Assembly: GCF_964355755.1 (NCBI RefSeq)
Contig: NC_092670.1
Coordinates: 10,289,201-10,353,200 of the forward strand
Direction of reading: 5' to 3'
Length of the DNA stretch: 64,000 bases
Source of the DNA: Antedon mediterranea
Taxonomy: Eukaryota > Echinodermata > Crinoidea > Comatulida > Antedonidae
The translations under genes and the position numbers were made by a program. Shown here one piece after another: positions 1 to 12,135 of the stretch. The notes below the pieces were generated by a model. That model was not told the origin of the DNA and ran no database searches. It saw nothing but the letters and a program-made list of their open reading frames with translations. Each line of letters starts with the position of its first letter. The stretch's first letter is position 1.

Positions 1-146
1 CTTAAAGCAAAAGAGGACACATCCATCATTTTATCAGTTGACATAGAGTTCTGCGATGCTGACGTCACAACAGTAGGTGGCGCTGCGTGGTTGCTAGCCA
101 ACCAAAAAATGCGTTCAACCTGACTGAGTGACTCCAAGGTCACCAC

Positions 147-345
147 ATAAAATGTAAACATATAAAGGATTATTGTCCTTTACTGAATTTTCTTCTTTCA
201 ATCTTTATAATATTATATAGTATTATATGGTGATGCTATTAAATGACATAAAATGTAAACATATATAAAGGATTATTGTCAAGTTTACTGAATTTTCTTC
301 TTTCAATCTTTATAATAGGATAGTATTATATGGTGATGCTATTAA
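147..345. repeat. Direct repeat of about 100 bp, two units
   Basis: Two adjacent near-identical units each contain the strings acataaaatgtaaacat and ggtgatgctattaaa. The equivalent places in the right copy (50250-50360 and 54840-54960) have one unit, so the second unit here is a local tandem duplication. Confidence 0.7.
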
Positions 346-559
346 AATTCAAACATATTGTAATGTTTGTCTTCCACTTGTCTCTATTCTTAGATATTAT
401 TATTTAAAACATGCTCTCTGCATGTAGAATAATAGCATCTGCATAGTTTAGTATCTTGTTTGAAAATGAAGGTTAATGTAGTGAAATGATAAACATTATT
501 ACACTACAAATCAATATTTAGAGTAACCATGAGGTGACTTTGGTATTGACACAGAGGGA

Positions 560-965
560 CAGGTGTAAGCTCCTATTTTTCACGCTGCTGCTCTAGCCCG
601 CTACGTCACACGAGATGACTCATTCATTAGATGAAATCAAGCAGCAGTAATAGTACTACACTTTGACATTTTTGTTAAAATGGAAACTCGACTATAATTT
701 ATAGGTACTGTACCTGCACCTGTTGAATCCAAAAAACGGCTGGGAAATGACAAATCCCAAAGCATTTCTGGTATTTATGAGTCCCATGATATTACTATAA
801 TTCACTGTCAGATAATCATTGAATTATTATCAAAACAGTCCATTGAAGTTTTTGTTTGTAATAGGATACTTGAAGTATCTAGGCTTGATGAAGTGACCCC
901 CAGACTTGACCTTAGCAATAACAATAAGCAAGCAGCGTTTTTTGTAAGAAATATTCTTGTTTAAA
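560..965. repeat. Dispersed repeat, second copy at 32240-32860
   Basis: The segment starting cacgctgctgctctagcccg and ending near agcagcgttttttgtaag recurs in GTDC1 intron 3. The two copies share blocks such as gcatttctggtat and gaagtgacccccag, with small indels. Both ends carry a CGCTGC-type motif in opposite orientation, which could be short TIRs. No coding capacity is visible and the family is unassigned. Confidence 0.55.
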
Positions 966-1825
966 ACTGTAATTGGCTGAATCACGATTTAAAAGAATAT
1001 GTGTGTTTTAATCATTGACAGTACCCAAATGACTACAATTTAATTGTTAAGTTCAAAGTATGGAACCTGCAAAGTAATATTTTCACCCGTATTTTCATTA
1101 CAGTAAAGTGTTTGTACTGTTTTCTTAATTATCAGTACAATTAAATCAATTAGTGTATGTCAATGGTAAAAGTTGAAATGAAATATGGTGACCAATTAAT
1201 ACAGAAACAGGAAGTTCCTAAGTCCTGTTGGGCTATGTTTGTGTCCAGTTGTGACACTTTTATCCTAAATTTCGTCAGTCTATCTTGAGATCTGATCGAG
1301 AAGCCTCAGAAAAAGGGTATGTTTTACTTTACTTTTGTATTATATTTTGTTAATTTTATGCTTAGGATTTAGATTTTTTTTTGGCTAAGCTCTTAGACTG
1401 AATTGAATTTATATTTTGTAGACTAAGTTTTATTTCTTTTTAACTATTATTTGCTTGTTAACAAATAATTGACGTCACTGTCATGCACAATAATGATTGA
1501 TAGGCACACGCCAGTTAAATTATATATTTACTGCCAAGAAAGGTGTAGTGTAGTGCAGGTTTATCAAGTATCAATTTATTTTGAGCCTTTGTATTTTTAG
1601 TTAAGACTTTTTATGTTGTTATTCTTAGTTTAAGTATACTTTTGAGACTTCATTGCTCAAATGTATTTATTTTTAATCTATACATTTAAAGGTACTCTTT
1701 AATTAACTTGCATAGTGTAAAGAAGCTGAATCTATAACTTTTTGTTATAATGACCAACAAAATGAGTTTGTCAGTCCTATCAAATATGTTGAAGTATTGC
1801 AAAATATTCACTTGATTTATTTTAG

Positions 1826-1896
1826 GCTGTATGTGGTATATACGAACATGAAATAAGACTTCGTATGAGGCCAGTGCCAAGAGAGCCACTGAGTTG
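1826..1896 (+). other. Candidate isolated 71-bp exon, unidentified
   Basis: A tttattttag acceptor precedes 71 bases open in one frame, followed by a ttg|gtaaga donor. The frame begins A-V-C-G-I-Y-E-H-E-I-R-L-R and ends P-R-E-P-L-S-W. It sits in the 475-2370 segment that the right duplicate lacks. I do not recognise the peptide and see no partner exon nearby. It may be a chance open frame or an exon of a gene outside the window. Confidence 0.2.
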
Positions 1897-2159
1897 GTAA
1901 GACATTAAGATATAATTGTTAATTACAAGTTATATAAGTGTAATGTGGTCGTTTTCTAAAGAGAATTGGAAATCCTTTATTTTCACGAATAATTGTATTT
2001 TGATATTTATAGTTATGCATTGCTGCTCAAATTTAATTTAGTTTATTAAGTTTATTATATATCCTTAATTACATTTTTTGCATGGAGTTTATTACCTTGT
2101 ATTATATATTTTCAGTTTTTTCGTTTTGCTGTATTTCTTGTTATTCAAATAAAATCATA

Positions 2160-2371
2160 TGAACCCAACAGTACTTTGCCGTTTCTTTTTGTGACATCCG
2201 ACCATGCCCTGTAATATCCCGTATTACTACAAAATGTATTGTAGATGGAGAAGCATTCTATATACTTAAGTTTAGAGTTTACGATTTTTAATTTTCTTTT
2301 TCTATTTATACGTTTATTAATATGGATGATATTTCCGAAATAAAAAGAAATTGAATTGAATTGAATTGAAT
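2160..2371 (+). mobile_element. LINE-like 3' tail ending in (TTGAA)n
   Basis: An untranslated-looking segment ends in gaaataaaaagaa followed by four ttgaa units. That fits the microsatellite tail of a non-LTR element. It is the right border of the 475-2370 segment absent from the other duplicate. No reverse transcriptase remains. Confidence 0.4.
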
Positions 2372-3026
2372 TAACATTAATTAATTTTCCATATGTTGTT
2401 TTCACATAGCTACCACAGTATTATTTAATACACTGCACTCTCCTCACCTCTGCTGGCTTGATGACAACTTAAGCAAAAAAAACCAACCACCTGACATGTT
2501 TTAACTTCAGATGTTGACTTGTCTAATGGCATTGTCTAGTTAGGAATCAAAAATTAATATAGTACAATGTTGTATATATGATCTAGAAAAGTTGTTCCTA
2601 TTCATTCTTAAATCAATATTTGAGTGTCTACTGTATTTTGTTTTCATTAATTCTAAAAGCCAGCAAAACTTCTTTTATCTTGTTTAAAAATCTCAATTAT
2701 TTCTGTCTTTACCTTTGAAATGTACTTACTTTAATTGTGTTAATTTGATTTTGATAATTTTAAGTTTAATTTTGTATTTTCTTTTGTCCATTTATATACT
2801 GTATTTTGTTTATATTTATGTAGTTAAGAACTGAACCACTTTGGAAATCAGTACATTGTATTGAAAGTTTATTCAGAATAAAGAAAGATTAAATAAATTA
2901 ATTAAAATACAAAATTGAAGAGTCAAGGAATATAGTGTGCACTGTAACATGAACCTTTGAAGCATGCAGTCACAAATGAAAAAGAAAACAGAATCTTGTT
3001 AATATATTTAAATATACATACTGTTT

Positions 3027-3362
3027 ACTGAGTACGGCCATACTGCATTGAGACACCGGTTCGAAGTTAAGCAACGTTGGGCCCGGTTGCGTTCTGGATT
3101 GGAGACCATCTAGAAATTGCTGCGGGTGCTGTATATACTGGAGAGTGATGGTGTAAAGGTAATATCGGACTAGCATGTGATAGGCATATGTTTGAGGTTA
3201 TCTGTACCATACTAATTGCATCCTTAGGCAAGATGCTTTACTCTCATTGCCTCATCCTTCGGTAGGCGCTGCACTGCTGGCAGCCGTGGGTCCGTGGAGG
3301 GCCTAATCCAAATTTCCTCAGTTTCCAGTTAAGCTTGAGGACAAACCTTTACCTTTACCTTT
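3027..3362 (+). mobile_element. 5S rRNA-headed SINE (SINE3-like)
   Basis: The first ~115 bases read as a 5S rRNA gene. Visible blocks are ggccatac, acaccggtt, gaagttaagcaacg (A-box region), gggcccggtt, ggattggagacc (C-box region) and gggtgctgta. About 14 bases typical of 5S between acaccggtt and cgaagtt are absent. A tRNA-like or SINE body follows, including gcatccttaggcaagatgct and gccgtgggtcc, and the tail is ctttacctttacctttt. TACTGTTT flanks the unit at 3019-3026 and 3363-3370. The paralogous site near 56850-56870 lacks it. Confidence 0.8.
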
Positions 3363-4458
3363 TACTGTTTCTTCATTCTTGTTTTGTTTGTGTATTTAAT
3401 ATTTAAAATTATAGACGTTTTTTGTGTTACTGTTTAATATTTTTTAATGTCACCTAGTCGCTTATTTTCTATCATATTTTTGTACATTTATGCATTTCAT
3501 TGTCGTCTGGGGAATTGTCTTCTTTTGTAAAGCTTCAAAAGCATCTTAGTAACAGTTCCGACTGGAGAACAACGACTTAGTTAAATATTCTTGCAGTCTT
3601 CTGTTGTTCAATTTTTGTAATATTTTGATTTGTGGTGAAAAGAATGTTTACGGTAATCTTAACAATGTCTGTTTTCTGGTGGTGTAATTAGAAAGAAGTA
3701 AATAATGATTGAAAATAAATTACATAAAATAAATAATTAAATATCCAAATAAATAACATTAAATGTTAACATCAAAAGGGTGGCTCAAGTTTATGCTTTG
3801 CAGGAGCGACGGGCATAAGGTAGAAACATGAGCAAACTGTACTTACCACCCGTTAGATAATCATTTTTGAAATGGTGCATGTGAGGGCATGCTGCTGACC
3901 ACCTGCTGTCTTGACCTCTAAGTGACCTGATTGTGACGTAGGAAAATTGTTTGAGAATCAGTAAACGCAGCATTCGGTATTTGCAAAGAAATTGGTCTAA
4001 AAACACATTTTTTTAAGAAATAAAAGGTGCCCCAGCTCGAACAGCGCTATTATCGGACTTGCAGTTGAGGAGGAGATACCGGAACAAACTTTGGCTTAGT
4101 GCTATTATAATATGATGATCAACTAACAAAACATCTTAAACAGCCCTTTTGCTCGAGATTACATATCCAACATTTCCAGAACTTGGAACCATCCCTCACC
4201 CTCAATATCACTTCAAATTCAAAACCCACTCTAAAAATCATTTCAGTGCCCCTGTATTGAACTACTGTAATAGTATATTTTTGAATATCTTTTTAAAAAA
4301 AGTGACCAATACTGAAATCTGATGTAATAATAAAACAATTAAAGCGTTAAATTTGACTGTTATAAGACAAAGTTTAATGTACCCTACCTAGTGAGTTTAG
4401 TGGTAAAATTATGAAATAAAGAAGTTAAATTTAATTTTGTTCTTCATTGTTCTTTTAG

Positions 4459-7049
4459 GCTTGAAGCTGTTCATTGTGGGTGTCTTCCATTGTGTCCTAA
4501 CCAGCTGGTTTATCCTGAGATATTTCCAAGTAAGTTCAAATCTTATGAGTTCAGAGTTCTCAACTTGCTATAATTGATTTCATTAGTTTGGATAAAAAAA
4601 ATTCTGTAGTAATTACACAATTTCAATAGTTGTGTACATGTTTCAGAGCATGTACAAAATGAGATTCAGAAAGGCTATCACACTGTGATTGTGTTTTGAC
4701 AAATTGTAATTCAGAAATGGAAATGGAAATCCAGAACAAGGGCTTTTCGTGGATTGTGGTTCGATGATTTGTCCATCATAATTTTGTGTTTTATTAGGGG
4801 TTTCTCATAATTTTAAGCCAAATCATAAATTTGCCTAATATGTATTTCCATAGTATTTATCTCCATTTCCATATATTATATGGCAGCACTGAAATAAGTA
4901 ATTCAATATTCCAATAATAAAGATGTATTGTCACTTTGACTAATTCAAACAAAATTTTGAAGTATCATAATAGTTATTAACTTTCACCAAAAATGTGTCC
5001 AAAAAAATTAATTTAACTGAAATAAAGACTTTTTTTTTTAAAAAAATAACTTTGACTTCCAGTCAAAGTTTGGCTACTCTGTATGCATAATCATAAAACT
5101 TCCTCGCGATCTGTGTGAAAACACCTTCTCAACCGTGACGAGTTGTAAACAATCCTAATTAGCAGCATACTCGTGGTTTAAAATCTTTGTTTACTTTCTC
5201 GCGACGATCTTTCAGATGAAATCAAATTAATTAACCTGTTAATTACGTAAACTTGTTGTTTTTGGCTCGAATTTTTGACATCTACTTCTAGTAAGATAAC
5301 CTGTGGCGTCCCGCAAGGGACTAAGCTTGGTCCCATGTTATTCTTGGTGCTCATTAATGATGCATGTGTCGGAAGCTGCAGAAGGTGGAAATACGTAGAC
5401 GACCTCACCCTGTTAGTTAGTAAAGGAGCAAGGCCTGCAATGCAAGAGATGCTTAATGATGTTAATGATTGGTGTAGAAAGAATAATATGATCCCAAAGC
5501 CCTCTAAGTGCCATACTGTTAACTTTTTGAAAGACATCAGCGTTGACGCTGCGTCTCCCATTTTTAATCTAAATGGCTCCAACCTTGATGTAGTAGAACA
5601 TATGAGATTGCTTGGCGTCATAATTCAAAGTAATTTGAAGTGGGACCTCAACACCCAAGATATTGTCTCACGGGCATCAAGAAGACTCTTTGCTCTATGT
5701 ATTTTTAAAAAAGTCAGTGTTGTTCTTGATGACCTAATCGCTGTGTACACTTCCTACATTAGGCCCATCTTGGAATACGCTTGCCAGGTATGGCATGGTG
5801 CTATTACCAAGAAAATGGCCAACAGCATTGAGACCATCCAGAAAAGAGCATGTCGAATAATGTTAGGTGCTACCTACATTTCCTATGACAATGCCCTAGA
5901 GGTTACAGGGTTACCTTCTCTCGAGGCAAGGAGAGACACTCTTGGGTTGTCCTTTGGCAGGGGGTTACTCAAGTACAACTGTTTTCGAGACATGCTACCT
6001 CCTTGCCACGGGCAGAAGAGAAGAGAACCCTTAGGTCTAATACAACTAGTACCGGAAGTCTCCTTCCCCCCAGGTGTAAAACTGAAACCAAAGGTCTGCA
6101 ATACCTACGATTGTTAAGTTTATTAATGCTAACTGATATGGGTTGATTTCCATGATTATTTCTTACTTTCTCGATGCCGTTTCGACTTTTTATATAATAA
6201 TTTTAATAATGTATACTAATAATAATCTTAAATAATAATAATAATAATGACGTACTTAATTTTATGAACGAATAATATTGTATTTTGTGTTTTATAATAT
6301 ATAGTTATTTTTCTATACTTTTTATAATTGTGCCTCTTTTACTTTTAATTATATGTATATTGATTGTAAACAAACGTTATCAGCCAATGGCTGGTGTTTT
6401 TGTATGTGTTTTTAAACCTAAATAAATAAATAAATTATGACAGGTAGCGTTAGGTTCGACGACAGTGATATTCCGTCGGCTTCACATACAATGTAAATAG
6501 ATAGATAAATGAGGAAAGTAAGTAGATTAAATTTTCATGAGTCTTTATGACTCTTTTATTCATAAACTTGCCAACTACAGTATTGATTAATAACAAAGAT
6601 ACAAGAACAACGGGATGGTAAAGTAAATTTACGTCTCACTCACTCAAAATCAAAACGAAGAGTGGTAGAGGTCCCTGGATAAGTTGTTTACCACAATTAA
6701 GCATGTAGTTAAATTATATGCAAAGTAAAATAGCCAATCAGAACTTTTAGTCTTATTTGGCTTGCTACATTATAACAATAGGTAGAAAATAAATGATACG
6801 GGCTATACCAATTTTTGTTACATTATAAAGGATTATTTTCCCATACCGAATTACCTCTTACAATTTCTTTTAGAAGACTGTTTATACAATACAGAACAAC
6901 AGTTATTTAAACATCTACGACGATTCTGCAGAACACCAAATATTGTACGTAACTATGACAGAAGTAAACTGAATGAAATCACTGCAAAATGTAGCTGGAC
7001 ATCTCTCAAGCAACAATATCTAACACTGCTTTCAAGTCAAGAATCATAA
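4459..7049 (+). CDS. GTDC1: GTDC1/QTMAN copy 1, last two exons (partial gene)
   Basis: Two exons, 4459-4529 (71 bp) and 6874-7049 (176 bp, stop TAA at 7047-7049), match exons 6 and 7 of the complete gene at 28109-60577. They encode the glycosyltransferase C-terminus: exon 6 reads [23 protein letters not shown] and exon 7 begins D-C-L-Y-N-T-E-Q-Q. Acceptor ttcttttag, donor gtaagt and junction phases are intact. Exon 6 differs from the other copy only at synonymous sites, and exon 7 has a few replacements (for example S-K-L-N-E against S-T-L-N-E). Exons 1-5 would lie left of the window, so I cannot tell whether this is a full second gene or only a duplicated 3' end. A LINE fragment sits in the intron. 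Confidence 0.85.
5262..6436 (+). pseudogene. 5'-truncated non-LTR reverse transcriptase (CR1/L2-like)
   Basis: An open frame of about 280 codons (5275-6117) starts inside the RT domain. It has the motif [13 protein letters not shown], the catalytic box K-Y-V-D-D, and the thumb and C-terminal region including [13 protein letters not shown]. The endonuclease and the N-terminal RT motifs are missing. The 3' UTR runs to an aaataaataaataaa tail at about 6420-6436. It lies in the last intron of GTDC1 copy 1. The same insertion at 58808-59963 shows it predates the duplication. Confidence 0.8.
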
Positions 7050-7154
7050 TGGTGTATCACAATTTTCAAGATACATAATTGGCTTGAATGGTAAATCATG
7101 ATAATATTTATAATAACAATTTAGTTGAAATGCGCTGATACTGCGATATGAATG

Positions 7155-7312
7155 TAAAACATACGTTATGATCATATTATTGTATGATGCTTTGAAACCT
7201 AAGTTTTACCTAAATGTAAATTTGATTAAATTGAGCTATTCAACATTTTGATTACTTGAATTCTGCTATATATATAGCCAATAACTGCTCTACTAGGCAG
7301 AAAACCATGTTA
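7155..7312. repeat. Dispersed repeat, inverted copy at 10560-10712
   Basis: The block containing attgtatgatgctttgaa, cctaaatgtaaat and atagccaataactgctc reappears in reverse orientation at 10560-10712. The right duplicate lacks it after its exon 7, so it probably inserted after duplication. It is non-coding and unclassified. Confidence 0.5.
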
Positions 7313-8464
7313 AATGGCTTTAAAATAGCTCACATTTAAATTTCTAAGTGCTCCAGCATGTCAGTGAATAACTTTTATATTAAGTGTGAGAGACGATTAT
7401 TTACATGTGGAAAAATATCCAGTTGTCAAAGTGTTTGCAAATGGCTGGTTGGAGATATAAATTTGTTTTACAAGGGTAACTCTGTACTAGAGCTACAGTG
7501 CAGATGACTTATAATAGAGGCATTCTTAAAAACAATACAAAACTAAACAAAATGCCTACTACATTCAAACAAATTAAAAGCAGATTCATAAAAGTTAAAA
7601 TTCACACAAAAACAATTTAGAACAATTAAAACTCATCGAAATATAAAACTTTAAAATATAAAAAAATATGAAATTCTTCATAAAAATAAAATTTTGCATA
7701 AATTTTTGTAAATTTTCAAACAATTAAAATGATGTTTCTGGTGTTCTCTTCATCACTGCCCTCTTGTAACTGTACTTTCTCTTGTTGCCTTATGCTGTTA
7801 TTGGAGCATCTAGGTGCTAGGTCAAACCCATTTAGTTTGAAAATGTATAGCAAAGTTTTGTTTTTTTACACTAATACATTCAAAACTTTAGATTAATATC
7901 TTAAATTTCGTAGTAGTTTATTTGCTCTTTAATGTTTATATACTTTCACTTTACCTTGGAAAATACATAAACATAAGATTGAATTTAAAACTTCAGAAAA
8001 TATCCATTGAAAATACTCCTAAAATTAGATTAAAAAATACTAATTATTATTAATGAAAATATAGGAAATACTGATTTATAATTATATATCAATTTGATTT
8101 TATTAATTAAAAACAATAATAATAATTAATGTTACTATTATGCATGTATTATTTTAGTATAGTTTTAAATGATTAAATTAAATTTTTTTACAGAATGACT
8201 TAAATATATTATTATTTGGTATAATATTTAAAAATGATTAATAACAAAACATTCATTGTTACTATTATATAATTTAAAATACAGAATAAAAAATTCCATA
8301 GAATAAATTTTAAACAAATCACAGTTGATATAACAATATATTTAATTGTTAATGTTATAACATTTGGATTATTATAATAAAATAATTATTTAATGATAAA
8401 GCAAAATGATATTTAAAAGAAACAAAGAGGAATCTAAATTATTAAATAATTACAGATTCTGATT

Positions 8465-8596
8465 TGTTATGGTGCTCTTTTAACCATCATCACTGTTGTC
8501 TTAAAAGATGAAAATAGCGATTCCAGTTGATGCCATTGTAATCAGCTGTACCTGGTGTCAGACAAGCCCATTCAGGTATGAATCATGAACATTCTC
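8465..8596 (-). pseudogene. Extra partial copy of the last FReD exon (copy A)
   Basis: About 130 bp directly downstream (on the minus strand) of the copy-A exon repeats its 3' half: the S-N-L-N-G-L region through the terminal K-T-V-M-M-V-K-R equivalent, diverged and without a splice acceptor. The same unit occurs twice in copy C (62385-62645), so it arose by local tandem duplication of the exon tail. Confidence 0.7.
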
Positions 8597-10045
8597 TTAT
8601 GGGGCTCTTTTAACCATCATAACTGTCTTCTTGAGACTTTTGTTATTATTATGGAAATGATACCAGCTGATGCCTGTCAAACCCTCTGTACCTGGTGTAA
8701 GGTAAAGCCCATTCAGGTTTGAATGATGACAGCTATTGTACCACCAAGCACCTTTGGTATACTCAGCACAGTTAGTACCGATCCCGCTACCGCTTCTCTT
8801 ATCATTGTCTCTATCATACGTTGAAAATTGTTAACCATTGTGGCGTGATGTCAAAGAATCACCTAAACAAACAAAATTTTAAATCATCTTTAGTTTACTT
8901 CATACATCTTTAAATTAAAATTCATTTTTAAATATGTTTTTCTTTCTATTACAAATAAAATAAAAGATATTTGATATAAAAGGGAAAATAAAACACAAAT
9001 TTATAAATAGTATTAATTTGTTTTTAATTTTTTGTTATTAACTATTCTTATATATCACATATTCTTTATTTTATTTTTGTTTTGTCAGAGTTATTATACT
9101 TTAAAAGCAATGCATTTTAATAATGAAGAAAGCCAAAGTTATATGATAAGTAAAAAGTGCGATTAATAAAGTACTACTCCTCCCTTATTCGTTGTAGTAT
9201 TGAGCTGGGATTTGGCATGAATATACAAAGCCATAGAGCCGGATTTTGAATATCATTGGCTCCTTGTTTAGGGACCACTGACTATAACTTATTGAATTAG
9301 AACAGGTAATGAATGCGTTTAACGTTGCAACATTTAGTAAGGAATTTAGTTATTTTTATCCATATGTTTTTTTTAAATAACAAAAAATATAATATAATGT
9401 ACCACACAGTGATATATTTTTGGGCTTTACGTTATATTTGAGACGCGACATCAATTGATAATCAAAAAGTATCGAATGATTATTATTTGTTGTTTAAACT
9501 TTTAAATGTTGTGGTCTAATTATGACATAACTAGTGAAATTATGGGGCTATTTCACAAAGGCTTAGAATTATTTTTTGATGAGGTTCACGTCAATATCAT
9601 TATTAGAATTGTTTTGTTCTACTTTTCAGATGTTTGGAAGCTTTTCTTTTAATGTTTGTCTAATTTCTTTAAGCTAAATTTGATGGAAAGACATCCTCAA
9701 ATTATGCTAGAACGCTGCTGTCTGTGTCTTGTGACTTTAGCCCTGACTTTAGACCCTGACGCCACCGCTGCTTAGGTACAGTACATGTCTCAAGTTCTTT
9801 CCCAGCAGTCAATTTCCTTATCATTTAGCTGTGTTTAATCAGTCATAATTCTAACATTATTTTTATTATCCTTTAAATGTGATAAATGCAAATGAAACCC
9901 TATATGTGTCCATAGATTATTTTCACTGCAAAGTACTAAGTGTGTATAAGGCCTTAAAAAAGGTTAATTCTTTGTATACTTAATGTGTTTTTAAATGTAA
10001 ATATAGATTGAATATACTAACCTGCGGTTCCATTGGCAGGCTGAA
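8597..10045 (-). pseudogene. FReD gene copy A, inactivated
   Basis: The final exon (8862 to 8597, 266 nt) aligns over its whole length with the copy-C exon and keeps its acceptor (gtttgtttag). Codon 12 is TAA (8833-8831), where copy C has CAA, so the frame is broken after H-N-G. The upstream exon survives only as a stub near 10022-10045: the G-T-A-G end with its gt donor, then unrelated sequence. The PAN and N-terminal FReD exons are not found upstream. It is a truncated, nonsense-mutated paralogue of the intact gene at 38812-48089. The C-terminal part otherwise still reads as FReD (D-R-D-N-D calcium site, W-W-Y-N, final M-M-V-K-R-A-P). Confidence 0.8.
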
Positions 10046-10069
10046 GGCGCTTGACCTTTGACAAGATCG

Positions 10070-10400
10070 GCTAAATTTTTAATATATTAACTTTACAATA
10101 CTTAGTGTTGTATATTCTGGTACAGCCGCTCTATAATCTCTTTGCTTTTCTTCCTTATATCTATATTTTTAAATTTATACTAACAAATATCTTTTTATTA
10201 ATATAATAATAATAATAATATATCAAAAATTTATTAAATAATATTTATCGCATAATATGCAATCTACGATAATTTAATTAATTGATATAACAAATTTATT
10301 AAATACATAACATCATTTGAATAAAAAGAACAAATCACATATCTACACATAATCATAACATCGTATACTCTATCTCTAACAATTTATTAAATCTTCTATC
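10070..10400. repeat. Dispersed repeat shared with 35630-35890
   Basis: Shared blocks include tttacaatactt.gtgttgtat, ctctttgct and ctatc.actaaa, in the same orientation as in GTDC1 intron 5. The copies are diverged. The repeat cuts into the FReD copy-A middle exon and may have removed it. No coding sequence seen. Confidence 0.35.
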
Positions 10401-11229
10401 GACTAAAGCCGAAGTATAGTCGTTATCTCGGGACCGTTCTATGGCCACCACCAGGTAGGCTTACTTCATTAAGGCTTCTATGAATGGATGTACTGGTTGG
10501 GAGCAGGAACGCTAGTAGACCAAACCCAGTACCGTTTTGATTACGATCATTCGGGAAATTACCTCACGAGGGTTTTCTACCTCGAGCAGTTATTGGCTAT
10601 ATGGCAGTATTCAAGTAATTAAAGTGTTAAATAGCATTTAATCCAATTTACATTTAGGTAAACTTAGGGTTCAAAGTATCATACAATAAGAAGATCATTA
10701 CGAATGTTACGAGGTATTTTAAAAATTTATATTATATAAAATAAAAAAAAATTTAATTTCAAATATTATCATTATTATTACTTACTGGTTTTAGTAGAGT
10801 TCTTTCAAGTTCTGTCTGAATGTTTGTCTTTTCTTTAATTTAAATGTACAATTACTGTATACAATGAAGTATAATGATCCCTACATTGTTATTTAGGATG
10901 TGGATAAAGATAATTATGTTATTATCTAAGTGCTATTAATTTTATGATGCCGTTCGATTGTGTTGATTATTATATTACTAAAAATATTACTCTAATTGAG
11001 CTCGGGTGAGGTCTCTATTCCTATCATTACATCTGCAGCTTTATCAGTATTATGAAAACCATTTTTGCCGGCATCCAGTTCTTTTACTAAATGTAGTACT
11101 TGGGCCGGCATTATTTCTTGCTCTCATTAATGCCGGCCCGATTGAAGATTCAAATAATATGTCGACCCACTCTTGGTGAAGTTGTTCCCAGAAACTCTTT
11201 ACCTATTACGTAGTCCCTTCTGGAAAATT

Positions 11230-11880
11230 TGAATGAATGGTGTTTGCTTATTTAAAAATGGCAAAAGATATACCAAATCCTTTAAAAATTATAGACAAAT
11301 TTCCTTCCTCTACTAAATTATGCATTCCCAACTTTATGATTATTTGACAGCTAAGTTAAATATTCTGAATTAATATCATCAATATGATTTGCAAAGGTCA
11401 CTCAACTGCTCATGCTGTCTTCTTAATAATAATACTTCTATTGAACATAGAGCAATATTAGCGTGAAAGCTCATCTATATTGGTGTATATATCAAATAAT
11501 TATTTGATAGAGAAATTTGTTTGATGTAATTAACCATTCTATTTTAAATAAGAAAATGCGAAAATTATGTTATTAAAGGCACTCCTTTAAGCATTTGCTT
11601 CTTGAGTTAGTTGGATGGCAGAAACAATTTGTCTCTATCCAATCATTTAAATCATCGACCGAGGATATCACTTGTGGGTGTCTCCTCCCCCCAATTTTAT
11701 TTTTACGTTAATGACCTGACTAATGTCAGTGAGAAGTTTAAGTGATACACTTCGCCGACGATACTACTATTTTATTTATCTTCTAATGTTGACATTTTAT
11801 TTAATACTTTTAATTATGAATTGTCTAAATTTAATGACTGGTTTCTTTAAATTCTAAATTCTTTTAAAGCTCAGGTACAG
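11230..11880 (+). pseudogene. Decayed LINE reverse transcriptase
   Basis: Scattered RT motifs are readable across several frames: F-K-N-G-K followed by a N-Y-R-x-I-S-like string near 11250-11310, a G-V-P-Q-G-like segment with L-F and V-N-D-L near 11670-11730, and a degraded D-D-T-T string near 11755-11770. Many stops and frameshifts are present. The remaining bases of 9421-12104 are AT-rich with no gene I can support. Confidence 0.5.
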
Positions 11881-12135
11881 GCATGAATTTGAAATATAAT
11901 ATCGGGTTAATTGTACATAAATCAAATATTTGTAACAGAAATCTAAATGAAAAAAAACAAAGACATGACAATTCGGTGCTTACTGATTTTGTATTGTGTT
12001 TCTTTTCGGTGTAAAATCGTGTTTTTCTTTGCTTATTCAAATTTTGATGATTTTGCTAATAATACAATTATAGTTTTGCATAATATAAATCTAAAGTATA
12101 AACAATGAAAACATTTCTTCTGGTTTCGATTCGTA

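Larger units (their letters stand above)
1..9420. repeat. Left copy of a tandem segmental duplication
   Basis: This stretch matches 48433-63438 in the same orientation. The shared order is a MITE arm, AT-rich spacer, GTDC1 exon 6, a LINE fragment, GTDC1 exon 7, and the last FReD exon on the minus strand. Similarity stops at 9420 (63438 in the right copy). The left limit lies outside the window. Copy-specific insertions break the alignment: 475-2370 and the SINE at 3027-3362 here, and a LINE and a long-TIR element in the right copy. Confidence 0.85.

Noticed and set aside
3027-3145. Functional 5S rRNA gene
   Set aside because: About 14 conserved bases are missing, several changes are present, and the sequence continues directly into a SINE body with a target duplication.
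5178-5621. 147-codon minus-strand open frame
   Set aside because: It is the antisense shadow of the LINE reverse transcriptase on the plus strand and shows no domain of its own.
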